Source: Archangium sp. (lineage in GTDB: Bacteria; Myxococcota; Myxococcia; Myxococcales; Myxococcaceae). From it: a stretch of DNA of 64,000 bases. The notes under the pieces are model-generated. The model searched no databases, was not told where the DNA came from, and was given only the letters and a program-made list of their open reading frames with translations. The stretch covers positions 35,717 to 99,716 of the forward strand of contig JAUYRZ010000028.1 of NCBI GenBank assembly GCA_030695565.1. The letters run 5' to 3'. The first letter of the stretch is position 1; the number at the start of each line of letters is the position of its first letter. This document shows, piece by piece, positions 41,828 to 51,965 of the stretch. The position numbers were made by a program, and so were the translations under genes.

Positions 41828-44369
41828 GCGGCAGGTACTTGCGCAGCGTGGCGTAGAACGCAGCGACCTCGATCGGCTTCGAGAGGTACCCGTTCATTCC
41901 CGCGGCCAGGCACCGTTCGCGCTCTTCTTCCAACGCGTGCGCGGTGAGCGCGACGATCGGCGTCTTCTCGAACGCGGCCATCCGGCGCAGCGCCCTCGTG
42001 GTCTCCAGGCCGTCGAGCTCCGGCATCTGCACGTCCATCAAGATCACGTCGAAGTCGGTGGGCCCGCGTTCGAGCCGTTCGATGGCCAGCACGCCGTTCT
42101 CCGCCACCTCCGCGGTCGCGCCGGCTTTTCGCAGCAGGCTGGTGGCGAGCAGTTGGTTGACCTTGTTGTCCTCCACCACCAGCACGCGCAGCCGGGAGAG
42201 GTCGACCATCGACACAGGCGCCGTCACCGGGGCCTCGGGGTCCACCAGCGCCGCGGGCACCGTGCAGGTGAAGGTGCTGCCCTGGCCCGGAGCACTCTGG
42301 AGCGTCAGCTCGCCGCCCATCAACCGCGCGATCTGCCGGCTGAGCGCGAGCCCGAGACCTGCGCCGCCGTGACGTCTCGACGCGCTCTCGTCGACCTGGG
42401 TGAACGGCTCGAACAGCCGCTCCTGCTGCGAAGGGGAGAGCCCCACGCCGGTGTCCGTCACGCTCAAGGTCAAGACGCCGGCGTTCACCTTCGCGAGCAC
42501 CTGCACGCTGCCCGCGTCGGTGAACTTGACTGCGTTCGACAGCAGGTTGGTGAGCACCTGCCCGAGGCGCCCGCGATCGCCCTTCACCGTCAGCCGGGTT
42601 TCGGGCTCGACGGTGACCGTGAGCGCGAGACCCTTACGCTGCGCCTGGGCCTGCACCAGCCCCACGCTCTGCTCGACCAGCGCGCGCACGTCGACGAGGC
42701 CCTCTTCGATGCGCAGCCGCCCGGCCTCGAGCCGCGAGACGTCGAGCAGATCGTTGGCGAGCGAAAGCAGCGTCTCACCCGCGCCCGCGACGATCGAGAA
42801 GAGATCCTTCGCGTCTTCGAGCGAGTGCGAGTCACGCCCCAGCTCCGCCACCCCCAGGATGGCCGCGAGCGGCGTGCGCACCTCGTGGGACATGTTCGCG
42901 AGGAACTGGCTCTTCAACCGGCTCGCAGCGCCCGCTTCCTCCGACGCCTTGCGCAGCGACTGCTCGAGCTTGCGCGTCTCCGAGATGTCCTGCCCGCTGG
43001 CGAAGAGTGCGTCGGAGCCATCGAGGCGCATCTTCGCCAACGTGATGCGCATGGGCACCAGGTGCCCATCGACGTGCCGGTGATCCCACTCGTGGCGATG
43101 CACGCCATCGCGCAATGCCTCTGCAATGTACGAATTGGCCAGCGCCTCCGATGACGACCCATCGGCTTGCTGGGGGGGCGAGATCTCCGCCTGCCGCAGC
43201 CCGACCATCTCCTGAATGGTCGCAAACCCCAGGGCGCGCGCCGCGGCGAGGTTGCAGTCGATGATGCGCCCGTCACGCAGCAGAAAGTTCGGATCAGGTG
43301 AACGCTCGAACAACGTGCGGAAGCGCGCTTCACTTTCCCGCGTGCGGCGATTGGAGCGCGCGATCACGCCCGCGCCGACGGCCAGCATGAGGGTCAGGGT
43401 GATCAACGAGACCAGGGCCACCGTCACCCAGCGCGGCATGGGCGTGGGCGCGGCGTAGAGAAAGCCGTCGAGGTTGATCGCGGGCGGCAGCAGCCCTGCC
43501 TCGGTGTACACCTCGGCGATGCTCCGCCAGCGCACCGCGCTCATGTAGCCAGGCTCGATCAGATCGAACTGGAGCAGCGGCTCCATCGCGTCGGCCTCGA
43601 AACGCAGCTGCGCGCGTGACTTGCGGTCGGAGCGCCGGAGCACCAGCTCGATCGCCGCCTCCGGGTCGGCCATCGCCTCGCGCCAGCCGCGCAGGCTCGC
43701 TTCGCGGAACGCCTTCACCACGTCGGGATGCGTGGCGAGGTAGCTCTCGGTGGTGAAGAGCGTGTCGCCGTAGAAATCGATGCCCGCATTGCGCGGTGAG
43801 TAGAGCGAATACGGCACGCCTCGTTTGGCGAGCGTCCACGGCTCGTCGGTCACGTAGATCGACATCGCCTCGACGCGTTTGTCGATCAGATCCGCGGGGT
43901 CGAACGAGTGCTCGACCTGTTGCAAAGCACCGGGCCCCAGCCCTTCGCGGCTCAAGAAGGCGGTGATCTCCGCGGAGTGCGGCTCCACCATCACCTTCTT
44001 GTCCTTGAGCGTGGTGAGCGACTTGCCCGCGTTCTCCAGCGTCATCAACGCGATGGGTGAGTGCTGGAAGATCGCCGCGAGCGCGACGACGGGTTGGCCC
44101 TCGTGCCGGTAGAGCAGGAGATCGGTCGTGCCGATGCCGAACTGCGCGCGTTCTCCGACCACTTCATCGATCGGCTTGAGACCCGGAGTGGCCTCCACGA
44201 AACGAACCTCGAGCCCTGCCTCGCGGTAGTACCCGCGCGCATCGGCCACGTAGTACCCGGCGAATTGAAACTGATGACGCCACTTGAGCTGCAGCGTGAT
44301 GGGCGTGAGCTCAGCCGCCTGCGTCCAGGTCGCGAACAGCAGGCTGAGCACCACTGCGACGCGCCTCAC
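41817..44369 (-). CDS. Hybrid sensor histidine kinase with NMT1/THI5-like periplasmic sensor
   Basis: This is an 850-residue protein. Signal peptide 1-18 ends TQAA; residues about 20-300 form an NMT1/THI5-like substrate-binding domain (LQLKWRHQFQFAGYYVADARGYYREAGLEVRF, split). One transmembrane segment is at about 317-340. A PAS domain (RFRTLFERSPDPNFLLRDGRIIDCN) follows, then HisKA with phosphorylatable His in ANMSHEVRTPLAA, HATPase (LLSNAVKFTDAG, GVGLSPSQQERLFEPF, GGAGLGLALSRQI) and a C-terminal receiver with Asp in LMDVQMPELDG. It senses a small periplasmic ligand, such as a pyrimidine-like molecule, by homology. No separate regulator is adjacent. Confidence 0.9.
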   Translation of the reverse strand: MRRVAVVLSLLFATWTQAAELTPITLQLKWRHQFQFAGYYVADARGYYREAGLEVRFVEATPGLKPIDEVVGERAQFGIGTTDLLLYRHEGQPVVALAAIFQHSPIALMTLENAGKSLTTLKDKKVMVEPHSAEITAFLSREGLGPGALQQVEHSFDPADLIDKRVEAMSIYVTDEPWTLAKRGVPYSLYSPRNAGIDFYGDTLFTTESYLATHPDVVKAFREASLRGWREAMADPEAAIELVLRRSDRKSRAQLRFEADAMEPLLQFDLIEPGYMSAVRWRSIAEVYTEAGLLPPAINLDGFLYAAPTPMPRWVTVALVSLITLTLMLAVGAGVIARSNRRTRESEARFRTLFERSPDPNFLLRDGRIIDCNLAAARALGFATIQEMVGLRQAEISPPQQADGSSSEALANSYIAEALRDGVHRHEWDHRHVDGHLVPMRITLAKMRLDGSDALFASGQDISETRKLEQSLRKASEEAGAASRLKSQFLANMSHEVRTPLAAILGVAELGRDSHSLEDAKDLFSIVAGAGETLLSLANDLLDVSRLEAGRLRIEEGLVDVRALVEQSVGLVQAQAQRKGLALTVTVEPETRLTVKGDRGRLGQVLTNLLSNAVKFTDAGSVQVLAKVNAGVLTLSVTDTGVGLSPSQQERLFEPFTQVDESASRRHGGAGLGLALSRQIARLMGGELTLQSAPGQGSTFTCTVPAALVDPEAPVTAPVSMVDLSRLRVLVVEDNKVNQLLATSLLRKAGATAEVAENGVLAIERLERGPTDFDVILMDVQMPELDGLETTRALRRMAAFEKTPIVALTAHALEEERERCLAAGMNGYLSKPIEVAAFYATLRKYLPLRE

Positions 44370-44408
44370 GCTCGCCGCAACATAGCCCCAGCCGCGACCG
44401 GGTGCGTG

Positions 44409-47400
44409 TCACCGGGCGAAACGACGGCGGCGCAGCGCGAGGAGCAGCAGGCCGAACAGCGGGGCCATCGCGTCGCTCGAGGAACACCCGCAGCCCGACG
44501 AGTTGCCGATGATGTTGCCGCTGCCGCCATCGGGCATCACCTGCGAGCCGCCGTCAGCCGGGTTCATCCCTGCGTCGCTGTTGATCATTCCCGCATCCAC
44601 CCCGGCGTCGGTCTCCACCATGCCGGCGTCGGTGCCCGCATCCACCACCAGGGGCATGCCCACCCGAATGCTCGCCGTGGCCGTCACGTTGCCCGAGGTC
44701 GCGGTGACCCCATCCAGGTAGTCACCCGGCATCGAGCCCGCGGTGAAGAGACCGCCCGCGCTGATGCTGCCGGCGTTCGCGTTCGCGCTCCAGGTGACCT
44801 GCGCGCCGACCGGGTTGCCGAACGCATCCTGGGCCACCGCGCTGAACTGCTGCAGGCCGCCGGGTTCCAGCGTCGCCGAGGTGGGCGTCAGCTCGAGCCG
44901 CGAGAGCGGGCCGGGTGACACGGTCACGGTGGCGAAGGCGGTCACGCCGTTCGACTCGGCGCGCACGGTGTTGGCGAAGGTGCCCGTCATGGTGCCCGCG
45001 CTGAACACGCCGGCGCTCGAGATGGTGCCGCCCCCTGCCACCACGCTCCACGTGGGCGTGACCACGAGGGTATTGCCGTTGCCATCGCGGCCGGTCGCCG
45101 TGAAGCCCACGGTGCCGCCAGCCTGCGTGGTGGCCACGGAAGGCGTGATGGTGAGCTGCGCGAGCGCGCCCGCGTTGATGCTCACGTTCGCGGTGCCGCT
45201 GATGCCGTTGACGGTGGCGGTGATCGCCGCGGGGTAGTTGCCCGAGCTGGTGCCCGCGGTGAACACGCCGCCTTGCGTGATGGCGCCCGATGAAGAGGTC
45301 GCCGCCCAGGTCACCGGCGCGGTCACCACGTTGTTGTTCGCATCCATCGCCTGCGCGGTGAAGGTGGTGGTGCCCGAAGGCGCGAGCGTCACGCTCATCG
45401 GCGCGATCACCACGCGCGTCACGGCGCCCGGCTGCACGATGACGGTGGCAAAGCCGCTCACGCCCGCGATGGTGGCCTGCACCGTGTTGGTGAAGGTGCC
45501 CGCCGTCGCGCCCGCGGTGAAGCTGCCGGTGCTCGCGTTGATGGTGCCGCCGCCTGCGACCACGCTCCAGGTGGGCGTGCCGGCGATCATGTTGCCCAGG
45601 CTGTCGACCGCGATGGCCATGAAGTTCATGGTGGCGCCAGTGCCGAGCGTCGCGTTGGAGGGCATCACGGTGACGGTGGCCACCGCGCCGCCGGTGATGG
45701 TGAGGTTCGCAGACGCCGAGCGCGTGATGGCCCCTTCACTCGCGCTCGCGGTGAGGCCGGCGGCGAAGGTGCCCGGTGTCGCTCCGGCGCTGAACAGCCC
45801 CGAGGTGTTCACGTTTCCACCCGGCACGGTGGTGGCGTAGCTGATGGTCGAGGTGAGCGGATTGCCGCAGCCGTCAGCCGCGCTGGAGGTGAACTGCCGT
45901 GTGCCGTTGACGGCGAGGGTCGCCGAGGTGGGGCTCACGCTCACGTTCGAGAGCAGACCGGGATCCACGGTGACCGACGCGCGGCCGGTGATGGCTCCGG
46001 CGGTGGCGACGATGGCCATGGGGAAAGCGCCGCGCGTGCAACCGGCGGTGTACTGACCGGAGGCGTCGATGATGCCCGCGCTGCCCGTGGCGACCCAGGT
46101 CACCGCGGGGCTGGCCACCGGATTGCCGCAGACGTCGAGGGCCATCACGCTGAACTGCTGGCCCTGCTGCGAGCGCACCGTGGCGTTGCCGGGGGTGACC
46201 ACCAGGCTCGCGATGGGCGCGGTGTTGATGGTGACGTTCGCCGAACCCGAGCGGCCGTTGCTGGTGGCGGTGACGCCGTTGTTGATGCTGCCCGGGGTGC
46301 AGGAGGCCGTGAGCACGCCGCTGCTGTTCACCACGCCGGCGGCAGCGAGCGCAGACCAGGTGAAGGTGGCCGAAGGCACCGGGTTGTTCGAGGCGTCGTA
46401 AGCAGTGGCGGTGAAGGTGAAGGTGGCGCCCGCGGCGACGGTGGCGCTCGAGGGCGTCACCACCACGCGGTCCACCATGCCGGGCGCGAAGGGGAAGGCG
46501 CCCAGGTCGCTCGAGCTGGTGCCGGCCGAGCGCGCGGGCGAGGTGCTCTGCAGGCGGAAGTCGGCGCTCGCAGGCGCGACGAGGAGCGGATCGACGGTCA
46601 ACGAGTTGCTGCCGACCGTGACGTTGGTGGTGCTCGAGCTGAACAGCAGGTTGTACGAGTTGGTGATCGAAGCGGCGGTGCTGCTTCGGTACATGCCGTA
46701 GCTGGAGTGGTTGCTGAAGATGGAGTTGAGCACCGAGAGGCTGCCCGTGCTCGAGGTCGAGTAGATGCCGTTGGTGTTGCCGTACAGCGTCGCGTGATCC
46801 ACCGCGACCGCGCCGCCCTGGCCGTAGATGCCGTACGCGTTGGCGTCGAACACGCTGAAGTTCACCGTGGCCGTGCTGCCCGTGTTGCTCCGCAGGCCGT
46901 AGGTGCAGCCGTTGAGGCGCGAAGAACTCACCGTCGCGTTGGCGAAGAGATCGAGGCAGTACAAGCCGCGCTGAATGGTGGCCGAGGTGATGGTGGCCGT
47001 GCCGCCGGCCATCACCCGCACGCCCGTCCACGAACCCGCCGAGCCGCTCGAGGTGAGCACCACCGGGCTCGCCGCAGTGCCCGAGACCTGCAAGGTGCCC
47101 AGCACGATGAGCTCGGTGCGCGAGCTGTCGTTGCCCGCGATCATCAGGTCGCTCGAAGGCGCGGTGAGGGTGACACCGGGGGCGATGGTGACGGTCACTC
47201 CGGGGGCGATGGTGAGATCGCCTTGCAGCGTGGCGCTGGTGCCGAGGGTCACGCTCGTCCACAACGTGCCCACCAGGCCGGGCGTCGCATCGGAGAGATA
47301 CGGGAAGGCGCCCATGTCGCCACCCAGCGAATCTGATTTGCGCGCAGGCGAGTTCGAGGTGAGCCGGAAGTTGCTGCCCGACGCGACGAAGAGCGGGTTG

Positions 47401-50400
47401 CTCGAGATGCTGCCCGTGCCCGCAGCGACGTTGACGTAGTCGCCCGAGCCGTTCTGCCAGACGTCGTTGTAGGTGTTGGTGATGTTGGCCGCGGTGCTGC
47501 TCTTGTACAGGCCGTAGCTGCTGTTGTTGGTGATGACCGAGTTGCTCACCGTCAGGCTGCCCGACGACGAGGTCGAATAGATCGCGTTGGTGTTCGAGAC
47601 GAAGGTGGAGTGATCGATGCCGATCACGCCGCCTTGCCCGTAGACGGCGTAGGCGTTGCCGGTGAAGAGCGACCGCGCGGCGTTGGCGCTCGAGCCCGAG
47701 TTGATGCGCAAGCCGTAGGTGTTGCCGGTGAGGGCCGAGTCGTTCACCGTCACGTTGGCCCGCGCGTCGATTCCGTAGAGCGCCCGGCTGATGCTCACGC
47801 CGGTGAGGCTGGCCGCGGCGCCGCTCTCCACGCGAAGGCCCGTCCACGAACCAGCGCTGCTGCCGGTGGAGGTGAACACCGCGGGGCTGGAGGCAGCGTC
47901 GACGGTGAGGGTGCCGCGAACGATCAACTCGACCCGCGAGGTGTCGTTGCCGGCGATCATCAGATCCGACGCGCCCGCGGTCAGCGTGATGCCCGGCGCC
48001 ACGGTGAGGGTGACGCCCGGCGCGACGGTGAGATCGCCCAGCAGGGTGGCGTTGGCCGTCAGCGTGGTGTCGACCCACAACGTGCCCACCAGGCCCGCGG
48101 TCGGATCACTGGTGTACGGAAACGCGCCCATGTCGCCGCCCACCGAATCGGAGCGCCGCGCCGGCGAGTTCGAGGTGAGCCGGTAGTTGCTGCCCGCTGC
48201 CACGAAGAGCGGGTTGCTCGAGATGCTGCCGGTGCCCGCCGAGACGTTCACGTAGTCGCCCGAGCCGTTCTGCCAGACGTCGTTGTACGAGTTGGTGACG
48301 TTCGCGGCGGTGCTGCTCTTGTACAGGCCGTAGCTGCTGTTGTTGGTGATGACCGAGTTGCTCACGGTGATGCTGCCCGACGGCGAGGTCGAATAGAGCG
48401 CGTTGGTGTTCGACACGAAGGTGCTGTGGTCGACGTTGATCACGCCGCCCTGGCCGTACCCGGCGTAGCTGTTGCCGGTGAAGAGCGTGCTGCCCACGGT
48501 GAGCGTCGAGCCCGCGTTCGCGCGAAGGCCGTAGGTGTTGCCGCGCACCGTGCTCGCGGTGACCGTCGCGGTGCCGAGGTTGTCGAGGCCGTAGAGCGCC
48601 TCCTCGACGGTGGTGTTGGTGAGATTGACGGTCGCGCCGCTCTCGACGCGAAGGCCCGTCCACGCGCCGGCGCTGCTGCCCGACGAGGTGAAGACGGCGC
48701 CCGTGGTGGTGAGCGTGCCGCGCACGATGAGCTCGGTGCGCGAGGTGTCGTTGCCGGCGATCATGATGTCCGACGACGGCGCGGTGAGCGTCACGCCGGG
48801 GCCGACGGTGAGGGTGACGCCCGCGGGCACGATCAGATCGCCGCCCAGGGTGGCGCTGTTGTTCACGGTCGTGCTCGTCCACAACGTGCCGTACAGGCCG
48901 GGCGTCGCATCGGAGACGTAGGGGAAGGCGCCGAGATCCTGGCCGGTCGAGTCGGACTTGCGCGCGGGCGAGTTCGAGGTGAGCCGGTAGTTGCTGCCCG
49001 AGGCCACGAAGAGCGGGTTGCTGGAGAAGCTACCCGTGCCCGCCGAGACGTTGACGTAGTCGCCCGAGCCGTTCTGCCACACGTCGTTGTAGCTGTTGGT
49101 GACCGACGCCGCGGTGCTGCTCTTGTAGAGGCCGTAGCTGCTGTTGTTGGTGATGACCGTGTTGGTGACGGTCAGGCTCCCGGACGAGGACGTCGAGTAG
49201 ATGCCGTTGGTGTTCGACACCAACGTGCCGTGATCGACGGTGACCGCGCCGCCTTGCCCGTAGACCGCGTAGGCGTTGCCGGTGAAGAGCGAGGTGTTCA
49301 CGGAAGCCGTGCCGCCGACCGCCCTCACGCCGTAGGTGTTGCCGCGCAGGGTGGAGCTGGTGACCGTGCTCGTGCCCAGGTTGTCCAGGCCGTAGAGCGC
49401 CTCTTCCACCACCAGCCCGCTCGCGGTGAGCGTGCCGCCCGACTCGATGCGCACGCCCGTCCACGAGCCCGCAGACGAACCCGACGAGGTGAAGGTGGTC
49501 ACCATGCCGTTGAGGCCGGTGACGTTGAGCGTGCCTCGAACGATCAGCTCGACGCGCGAGGTGTCGTTGCCGGCGATGAGGGCGTCGCTGCTGGCGGCGG
49601 TGAGGGTGACGCCGGCGGGCACGGTGACGGTGACGCCCGAGGGGATCACCACGTCGCCGGTCATGGTGCCGCTGCTCAAGGTGACGTTGCTCCACAACGT
49701 GCCGACCAGGCCCGCCGTCGCGTCGGAGACGTACGGGAAGGCGCCCAGATCGCCGCCCACCGCGTCGGCGTTGCGCGCGGGCGAGTTCGAGGTGAGCCGG
49801 TAGTTGCTGCCCGCCGAGACGAAGAGCGGGTTGGTGGAGATGCTCCCGCCGCCGGCCGAGACGTTGACGTAGTTGCCCGAGCCGTTCTGCCAGACGTCGT
49901 TGTTGCTGTTGGTGACGTTGGCCGCGGTGCTGCTCTTGTAGAGGCCGTAGCTGCTGTTGTTGGTGATGATGGAGTTGTTCACCGTCAGGCTGCCCGACGG
50001 CGACGTCGAGTAGAGCGCGTTGGTGTTGGAGACCAGAGTCGAGTGATCGATCACCGCCGTGCCGCCCTGCCCGTACACCGCGTAGCTGTTTGCGGTGAAC
50101 AGCGTGGTGGCCACGTTGGCGGTGCCGGCGAGCGCGCGCACCCCGTAGGTGTTGCCCCGGATGGTGCTGGTGGTGACGGTGACGTTGGCGTTCACGTCGA
50201 GCCCGTAAAGCGCCTCTTCGATGGTGGCGCCCACGAACGAAGCGGCGCCCGCGCTCTCCACCCGAATGCCCGTCCACGAACCGGCGGAGCTTCCGGCCGA
50301 GGTGAAGGTGCTCCCGTTGCCGACCAGGGTGCCGCGCACGATGAGCTCACCGCGCGCGCTGTCGTTGCCGGAGATCATCACGTCGCCGCTGGCCATGGTG

Positions 50401-51368
50401 AGGCTCACGCCGGGGTTCACCGTGAGCGTCACGCCCGGCGCCACCGTGAGATCGCCGGCCAGTGAAGTGCTGGCGCTCACCGTGGTGTTCACCCACAACG
50501 TGCCGTACAGGCCGGGCGTCGCGTCGGAGATCCAGGGGAAGGCGCCCAGGTCCATGCCGGCGCTGTCGGCCTTGCGGGCAGGGGAGTTCGAGGTGAGGCG
50601 GTAGTTGCTCCCCGATGCCACGAAGAGCGGGTTGGCCGAGATGCTCCCGCTGCCGCTGCTCACGTTGACGTAGTCGCCGCTGCCGTTCTGCCAGACGCAG
50701 TCGTTGCTGTTCGTGATGTTGGCGGCGGTGCTGCTCTTGTAGAGGCCGTAGCTGCTGTTGTTGGTGATGATCGAGTTGGTCACCGCCAGGCTGCCCGACG
50801 AGCTGGTCGAGTAGACGCCGTTGGTGTTCTGCACGAGCGTCGAGTGATCGACGGTGATCGAGCCGCCCTGGCCAGAGACCGCGTAGCTGTTGCCGGTGAA
50901 CAACGAGGTGTTCACCGTCGCCGTGCCGCCCAGCGCCTGCACGCCGTAGGTGTTCGCGCGAAGGGTGGCGCCGCTCACCGTGACCGTGCCGCTGGCGGCG
51001 ATGCCGCTGCTCGCTTCTTCGATGATCGCGCTGGTGGCGGTCAGGGTGCCGCCGGTCTCGATGCGCAGACCCGCCCAACCACCCGCCGTGCTGCCCGCCG
51101 AAGTGAACGTCGCGCCGTTCACGTTGAGCGTGCCCAGCACGATGATCTCGATGCGCGCGCTGTTGTTGCCCAGGTTCGCCGCGTCGCTGAGGTTGGCCGT
51201 GATGACCGCTCCGGCCGACACGGTGACCGTCACGCCGGGCTCGATGCGCACGTCGCGGTCGAGCGTCACCGCGCCTGACCAGGTGGTGTTGCTGCTGATG
51301 ACCTGCGCCGACGCCGAAGTGCCGAGAAAGACAGCGATGAGAGGAAGGAGCCGGAGAGCGCGCATCAT
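44409..51368 (-). CDS. Giant secreted repeat protein: six beta-helix units, seven Ig-like domains, MYXO-CTERM-like anchor
   Basis: This is a 2,319-residue protein. Signal peptide 1-21 (MMRALRLLPLIAVFLGTSASA). Six units of about 267-272 residues each contain parallel beta-helix-like repeats (SIITNNSSYGLYKSSTAANI, NSPARKADSAGMDLGAFPW). Five are strongly alike; the sixth is diverged. Seven bacterial Ig-like (BIG_2-type) domains follow (RVVVTPSSATVAAGA, SLVVTPGNATVRSQQ, RLELTPTSATLEPGG). Then comes an Asp-Ala-Gly-rich linker (DAGTDAGMVETDAG) and the tail SGCGCSSSDAMAPLFGLLLLALRRRRFAR, a MYXO-CTERM type sorting anchor (GCGC, membrane segment, RRRR). It is probably a surface adhesin or matrix protein. 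The long antisense frame is an artefact of repeats. Confidence 0.9.
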   Translation of the reverse strand: MMRALRLLPLIAVFLGTSASAQVISSNTTWSGAVTLDRDVRIEPGVTVTVSAGAVITANLSDAANLGNNSARIEIIVLGTLNVNGATFTSAGSTAGGWAGLRIETGGTLTATSAIIEEASSGIAASGTVTVSGATLRANTYGVQALGGTATVNTSLFTGNSYAVSGQGGSITVDHSTLVQNTNGVYSTSSSGSLAVTNSIITNNSSYGLYKSSTAANITNSNDCVWQNGSGDYVNVSSGSGSISANPLFVASGSNYRLTSNSPARKADSAGMDLGAFPWISDATPGLYGTLWVNTTVSASTSLAGDLTVAPGVTLTVNPGVSLTMASGDVMISGNDSARGELIVRGTLVGNGSTFTSAGSSAGSWTGIRVESAGAASFVGATIEEALYGLDVNANVTVTTSTIRGNTYGVRALAGTANVATTLFTANSYAVYGQGGTAVIDHSTLVSNTNALYSTSPSGSLTVNNSIITNNSSYGLYKSSTAANVTNSNNDVWQNGSGNYVNVSAGGGSISTNPLFVSAGSNYRLTSNSPARNADAVGGDLGAFPYVSDATAGLVGTLWSNVTLSSGTMTGDVVIPSGVTVTVPAGVTLTAASSDALIAGNDTSRVELIVRGTLNVTGLNGMVTTFTSSGSSAGSWTGVRIESGGTLTASGLVVEEALYGLDNLGTSTVTSSTLRGNTYGVRAVGGTASVNTSLFTGNAYAVYGQGGAVTVDHGTLVSNTNGIYSTSSSGSLTVTNTVITNNSSYGLYKSSTAASVTNSYNDVWQNGSGDYVNVSAGTGSFSSNPLFVASGSNYRLTSNSPARKSDSTGQDLGAFPYVSDATPGLYGTLWTSTTVNNSATLGGDLIVPAGVTLTVGPGVTLTAPSSDIMIAGNDTSRTELIVRGTLTTTGAVFTSSGSSAGAWTGLRVESGATVNLTNTTVEEALYGLDNLGTATVTASTVRGNTYGLRANAGSTLTVGSTLFTGNSYAGYGQGGVINVDHSTFVSNTNALYSTSPSGSITVSNSVITNNSSYGLYKSSTAANVTNSYNDVWQNGSGDYVNVSAGTGSISSNPLFVAAGSNYRLTSNSPARRSDSVGGDMGAFPYTSDPTAGLVGTLWVDTTLTANATLLGDLTVAPGVTLTVAPGITLTAGASDLMIAGNDTSRVELIVRGTLTVDAASSPAVFTSTGSSAGSWTGLRVESGAAASLTGVSISRALYGIDARANVTVNDSALTGNTYGLRINSGSSANAARSLFTGNAYAVYGQGGVIGIDHSTFVSNTNAIYSTSSSGSLTVSNSVITNNSSYGLYKSSTAANITNTYNDVWQNGSGDYVNVAAGTGSISSNPLFVASGSNFRLTSNSPARKSDSLGGDMGAFPYLSDATPGLVGTLWTSVTLGTSATLQGDLTIAPGVTVTIAPGVTLTAPSSDLMIAGNDSSRTELIVLGTLQVSGTAASPVVLTSSGSAGSWTGVRVMAGGTATITSATIQRGLYCLDLFANATVSSSRLNGCTYGLRSNTGSTATVNFSVFDANAYGIYGQGGAVAVDHATLYGNTNGIYSTSSTGSLSVLNSIFSNHSSYGMYRSSTAASITNSYNLLFSSSTTNVTVGSNSLTVDPLLVAPASADFRLQSTSPARSAGTSSSDLGAFPFAPGMVDRVVVTPSSATVAAGATFTFTATAYDASNNPVPSATFTWSALAAAGVVNSSGVLTASCTPGSINNGVTATSNGRSGSANVTINTAPIASLVVTPGNATVRSQQGQQFSVMALDVCGNPVASPAVTWVATGSAGIIDASGQYTAGCTRGAFPMAIVATAGAITGRASVTVDPGLLSNVSVSPTSATLAVNGTRQFTSSAADGCGNPLTSTISYATTVPGGNVNTSGLFSAGATPGTFAAGLTASASEGAITRSASANLTITGGAVATVTVMPSNATLGTGATMNFMAIAVDSLGNMIAGTPTWSVVAGGGTINASTGSFTAGATAGTFTNTVQATIAGVSGFATVIVQPGAVTRVVIAPMSVTLAPSGTTTFTAQAMDANNNVVTAPVTWAATSSSGAITQGGVFTAGTSSGNYPAAITATVNGISGTANVSINAGALAQLTITPSVATTQAGGTVGFTATGRDGNGNTLVVTPTWSVVAGGGTISSAGVFSAGTMTGTFANTVRAESNGVTAFATVTVSPGPLSRLELTPTSATLEPGGLQQFSAVAQDAFGNPVGAQVTWSANANAGSISAGGLFTAGSMPGDYLDGVTATSGNVTATASIRVGMPLVVDAGTDAGMVETDAGVDAGMINSDAGMNPADGGSQVMPDGGSGNIIGNSSGCGCSSSDAMAPLFGLLLLALRRRRFAR
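46490..51300 (-). repeat. Six-fold tandem repeat, unit 801-816 bp
   Basis: The marker CCACAACGTGCC recurs at 47259, 48075, 48879, 49692 and 50493 on the plus strand, spacing 816, 804, 813 and 801 bp. Each unit shares long nearly identical segments (for example TGCTGCTCTTGTA near a repeated CCGTAGCTGCTGTTG). A sixth, less similar unit lies at 46490-47250. The units are in frame, so copy number could change by recombination. Confidence 0.88.
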
Positions 51369-51473
51369 GGCCGGTGAACACCCCAGCCCGGTGGCGTGTG
51401 CAGAACTCCTCCGAGTTGGGTCGGGGAGAGGGCAAACATGTCAGAGTCGCGGCGCGTGAAGGGCACAACCTAA

Positions 51474-51965
51474 ATGGCCAGCCTGGGACATGTCGCGATG
51501 GGCTTTGCCGTCGCAAGAGCACACGAACAACGCTTCAACTGGAGAGCCGCGGTCGCCTTCTCGACCTTCTCGTTGGTGCCCGATCTCGACGTGATCGCCT
51601 TCCGCTTCGGCATTCCGTACGCGGCGCAGTTCGGTCATCGCGGCGCCACACACTCGATCGCCTTCGCGCTGATGATGGGCGTGGCGGCCTTTCTGCTCAC
51701 TCGGTCTTGGAAGAGCACCATCGCCCTGACGGTGGTGGTGCTCAGCCACCCGCTGCTCGACATGTTGACCGACGGAGGCCTGGGCGTGGCCCTCTTCTGG
51801 CCGTTCAGCGCCGAGCGCCATTTCTTCCCGTGGACGCCGCTGCCCGTGGCACCGCTCGGCACCGGAATGCTCTCGTGGCGCGGCCTTCGAGTGCTGCTCA
51901 TCGAAGCGGTCGCGTTTCTTCCGCTCTGGATCTACGCGTTCACCAAACGCAAAGTGCCGGCATGA
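51474..51965 (+). CDS. YdjM-type membrane-bound metal-dependent hydrolase family (DUF457)
   Basis: This is a 163-residue membrane protein. MASLGHVAMGFAVARA at the N-terminus, then SLVPDLDVIAFRFGI, GHRGATHSIAFAL and LSHPLLDMLTDGGLG form the H-G, P-D-x-D, H-R-x-x-T-H-S and S-H-x-x-x-D motifs of the YdjM family, probably membrane-bound hydrolases with a metal site. Four or five hydrophobic segments are visible. The stop overlaps the HIT gene start (ATGA at 51962-51965), so they are coupled. Confidence 0.88.
   Translation: MASLGHVAMGFAVARAHEQRFNWRAAVAFSTFSLVPDLDVIAFRFGIPYAAQFGHRGATHSIAFALMMGVAAFLLTRSWKSTIALTVVVLSHPLLDMLTDGGLGVALFWPFSAERHFFPWTPLPVAPLGTGMLSWRGLRVLLIEAVAFLPLWIYAFTKRKVPA

Noticed and set aside
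47610..50465. A 951-codon plus-strand open frame opposite the giant repeat protein
   Set aside because: It mirrors the repeat units, has no plausible start or signal, and its composition (Ala/Arg/Gly/His rich) is that of a complementary-strand shadow in GC-rich DNA.
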